NCBI GenBank assembly: GCA_036897095.1
Contig: JAYMSP010000097.1
Location: 1 to 64,000 of the forward strand
Reading direction: 5' to 3'
DNA length: 64,000 bases
Origin: Plantago elongata
Taxonomy: Eukaryota > Streptophyta > Magnoliopsida > Lamiales > Plantaginaceae
The notes under the pieces were generated by a model. That model did no database searches. It had not been told where the DNA came from and was given only the letters and a program-made list of their open reading frames with translations. This document shows positions 63,529 through 64,000 of the stretch, in pieces (within the stretch, counting starts at the first letter, position 1; each line of letters starts with the position of its first letter). The position numbers and the translations under genes are program-made.

Positions 63529-64000
63529 TTAGTTGAACAAAATCAAGTACGGCTGCTGATCAAGAGACTTCTTACAATGAGCAATAGCTGACTGAATTGG
63601 ATTCTCAGCCTCTGATGAGCTCATAACAGTGCTACTTCTCTTGAGAGCCTGATGATGAACATGACAACTAGTACTATTGCTCAAATTAGAACTATCACAG
63701 TAAACCTTCTTAGTCTTGGATTCCATCTTGAATGCTCCTGAAAAAGACCTCCTATGCGTAAACCGGCTCGATCCTATGTACTCTTCTTTAGCTTTCTTGT
63801 ACTTAATCTGCCCGAACGGCTTATAATCACTCCGTTTTTGTGCCGTTTGAGCTGGTCCGACGGCTCTGGGATCATAAGAACAGCCAGCAGATTTAGTGAA
63901 CAGAGACTTTATATTAGCCCATTTGATCAGCTTCTTGGTCCAAGACTTCTTATCTTTGGTTAAAGAACTCGAGCATTCGAGAAAATACTCTTGCGGGTTC
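63529..64000 (-). CDS. BKI1/MAKR-like membrane-associated kinase regulator (3' part only)
   Basis: The frame is open from the right edge of the window to a stop at 63529, giving the last 156 residues or so. The 5' part lies beyond 64000. MAKR/BKI1 proteins sit at the plasma membrane through a Lys/Arg-rich patch and restrain receptor kinases such as BRI1 until released by phosphorylation. A basic patch KDKKSWTKKLIKW lies near the start of the visible part, then RFTHRRSFSGAFK in the middle, and near the end NPIQSAIAHCKKSL, which matches the conserved receptor-kinase-interacting tail of BKI1 and its MAKR relatives. No intron is seen. Which MAKR it is cannot be settled from the tail. Confidence 0.72.
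   Translation of the reverse strand, partial: NPQEYFLECSSSLTKDKKSWTKKLIKWANIKSLFTKSAGCSYDPRAVGPAQTAQKRSDYKPFGQIKYKKAKEEYIGSSRFTHRRSFSGAFKMESKTKKVYCDSSNLSNSTSCHVHHQALKRSSTVMSSSEAENPIQSAIAHCKKSLDQQPYLILFN

Overview
This window is nuclear DNA from a flowering plant. It has long AT-rich intergenic stretches, many short exons with GT-AG introns, Stowaway-type MITEs, and proteins that match known Arabidopsis families almost from end to end. The gene set fits a eudicot. I cannot fix the family or species from the sequence alone.

Layout: positions 1-7528 are gene-poor and hold MITEs, a long-armed inverted-repeat element and a decayed Helitron helicase piece. Then follow the mitochondrial succinyl-CoA ligase alpha subunit (7529-11808, +), very-long-chain enoyl-CoA reductase ECR/CER10 (13335-15626, +) and a short ENTH-domain protein (16888-20474, +) whose 2.6 kb second intron is full of inserted and decayed material. 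Dolichyl-phosphate glucosyltransferase ALG5 (24229-21318, -) lies head to head with a UBC7/UBE2G-type E2 (25851-28833, +). A 5.4 kb repeat-rich gap (28834-34242) carries a tRNA-Lys-like sequence, the 5' end of a copia-like LTR fossil and several tandem repeats. Then come a SULTR4-type vacuolar sulfate exporter (34243-40225, +) and, convergent with it, a histidine-phosphotransfer (AHP) protein (42491-41109, -) lacking the phospho-accepting histidine. Downstream is a decayed partial duplicate of that AHP locus (about 43.96-45.35 kb). The ABCB6/20-type full ABC transporter (53958-46408, -), vacuolar beta-hexosaminidase HEXO1 (62847-56729, -) and the 3' end of a BKI1/MAKR-like regulator (beyond 64000 to 63529, -) complete the window.

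Exon models were built by hand from splice sites, reading phase and remembered family sequences. All nine complete genes give open frames whose exon lengths sum to a multiple of three, with protein lengths close to their Arabidopsis counterparts. The neighbours form no pathway. ECR, ALG5 and UBC7 all act at the endoplasmic reticulum, which may be chance. The most notable items are the pseudo-HPt protein (Ile at the His site), the decayed partial copy of its locus, two degenerate tRNA-Lys(CUU)-derived sequences, and an ankyrin-repeat gene fragment between MITE copies inside the ENTH gene intron. I saw no wholly new system.
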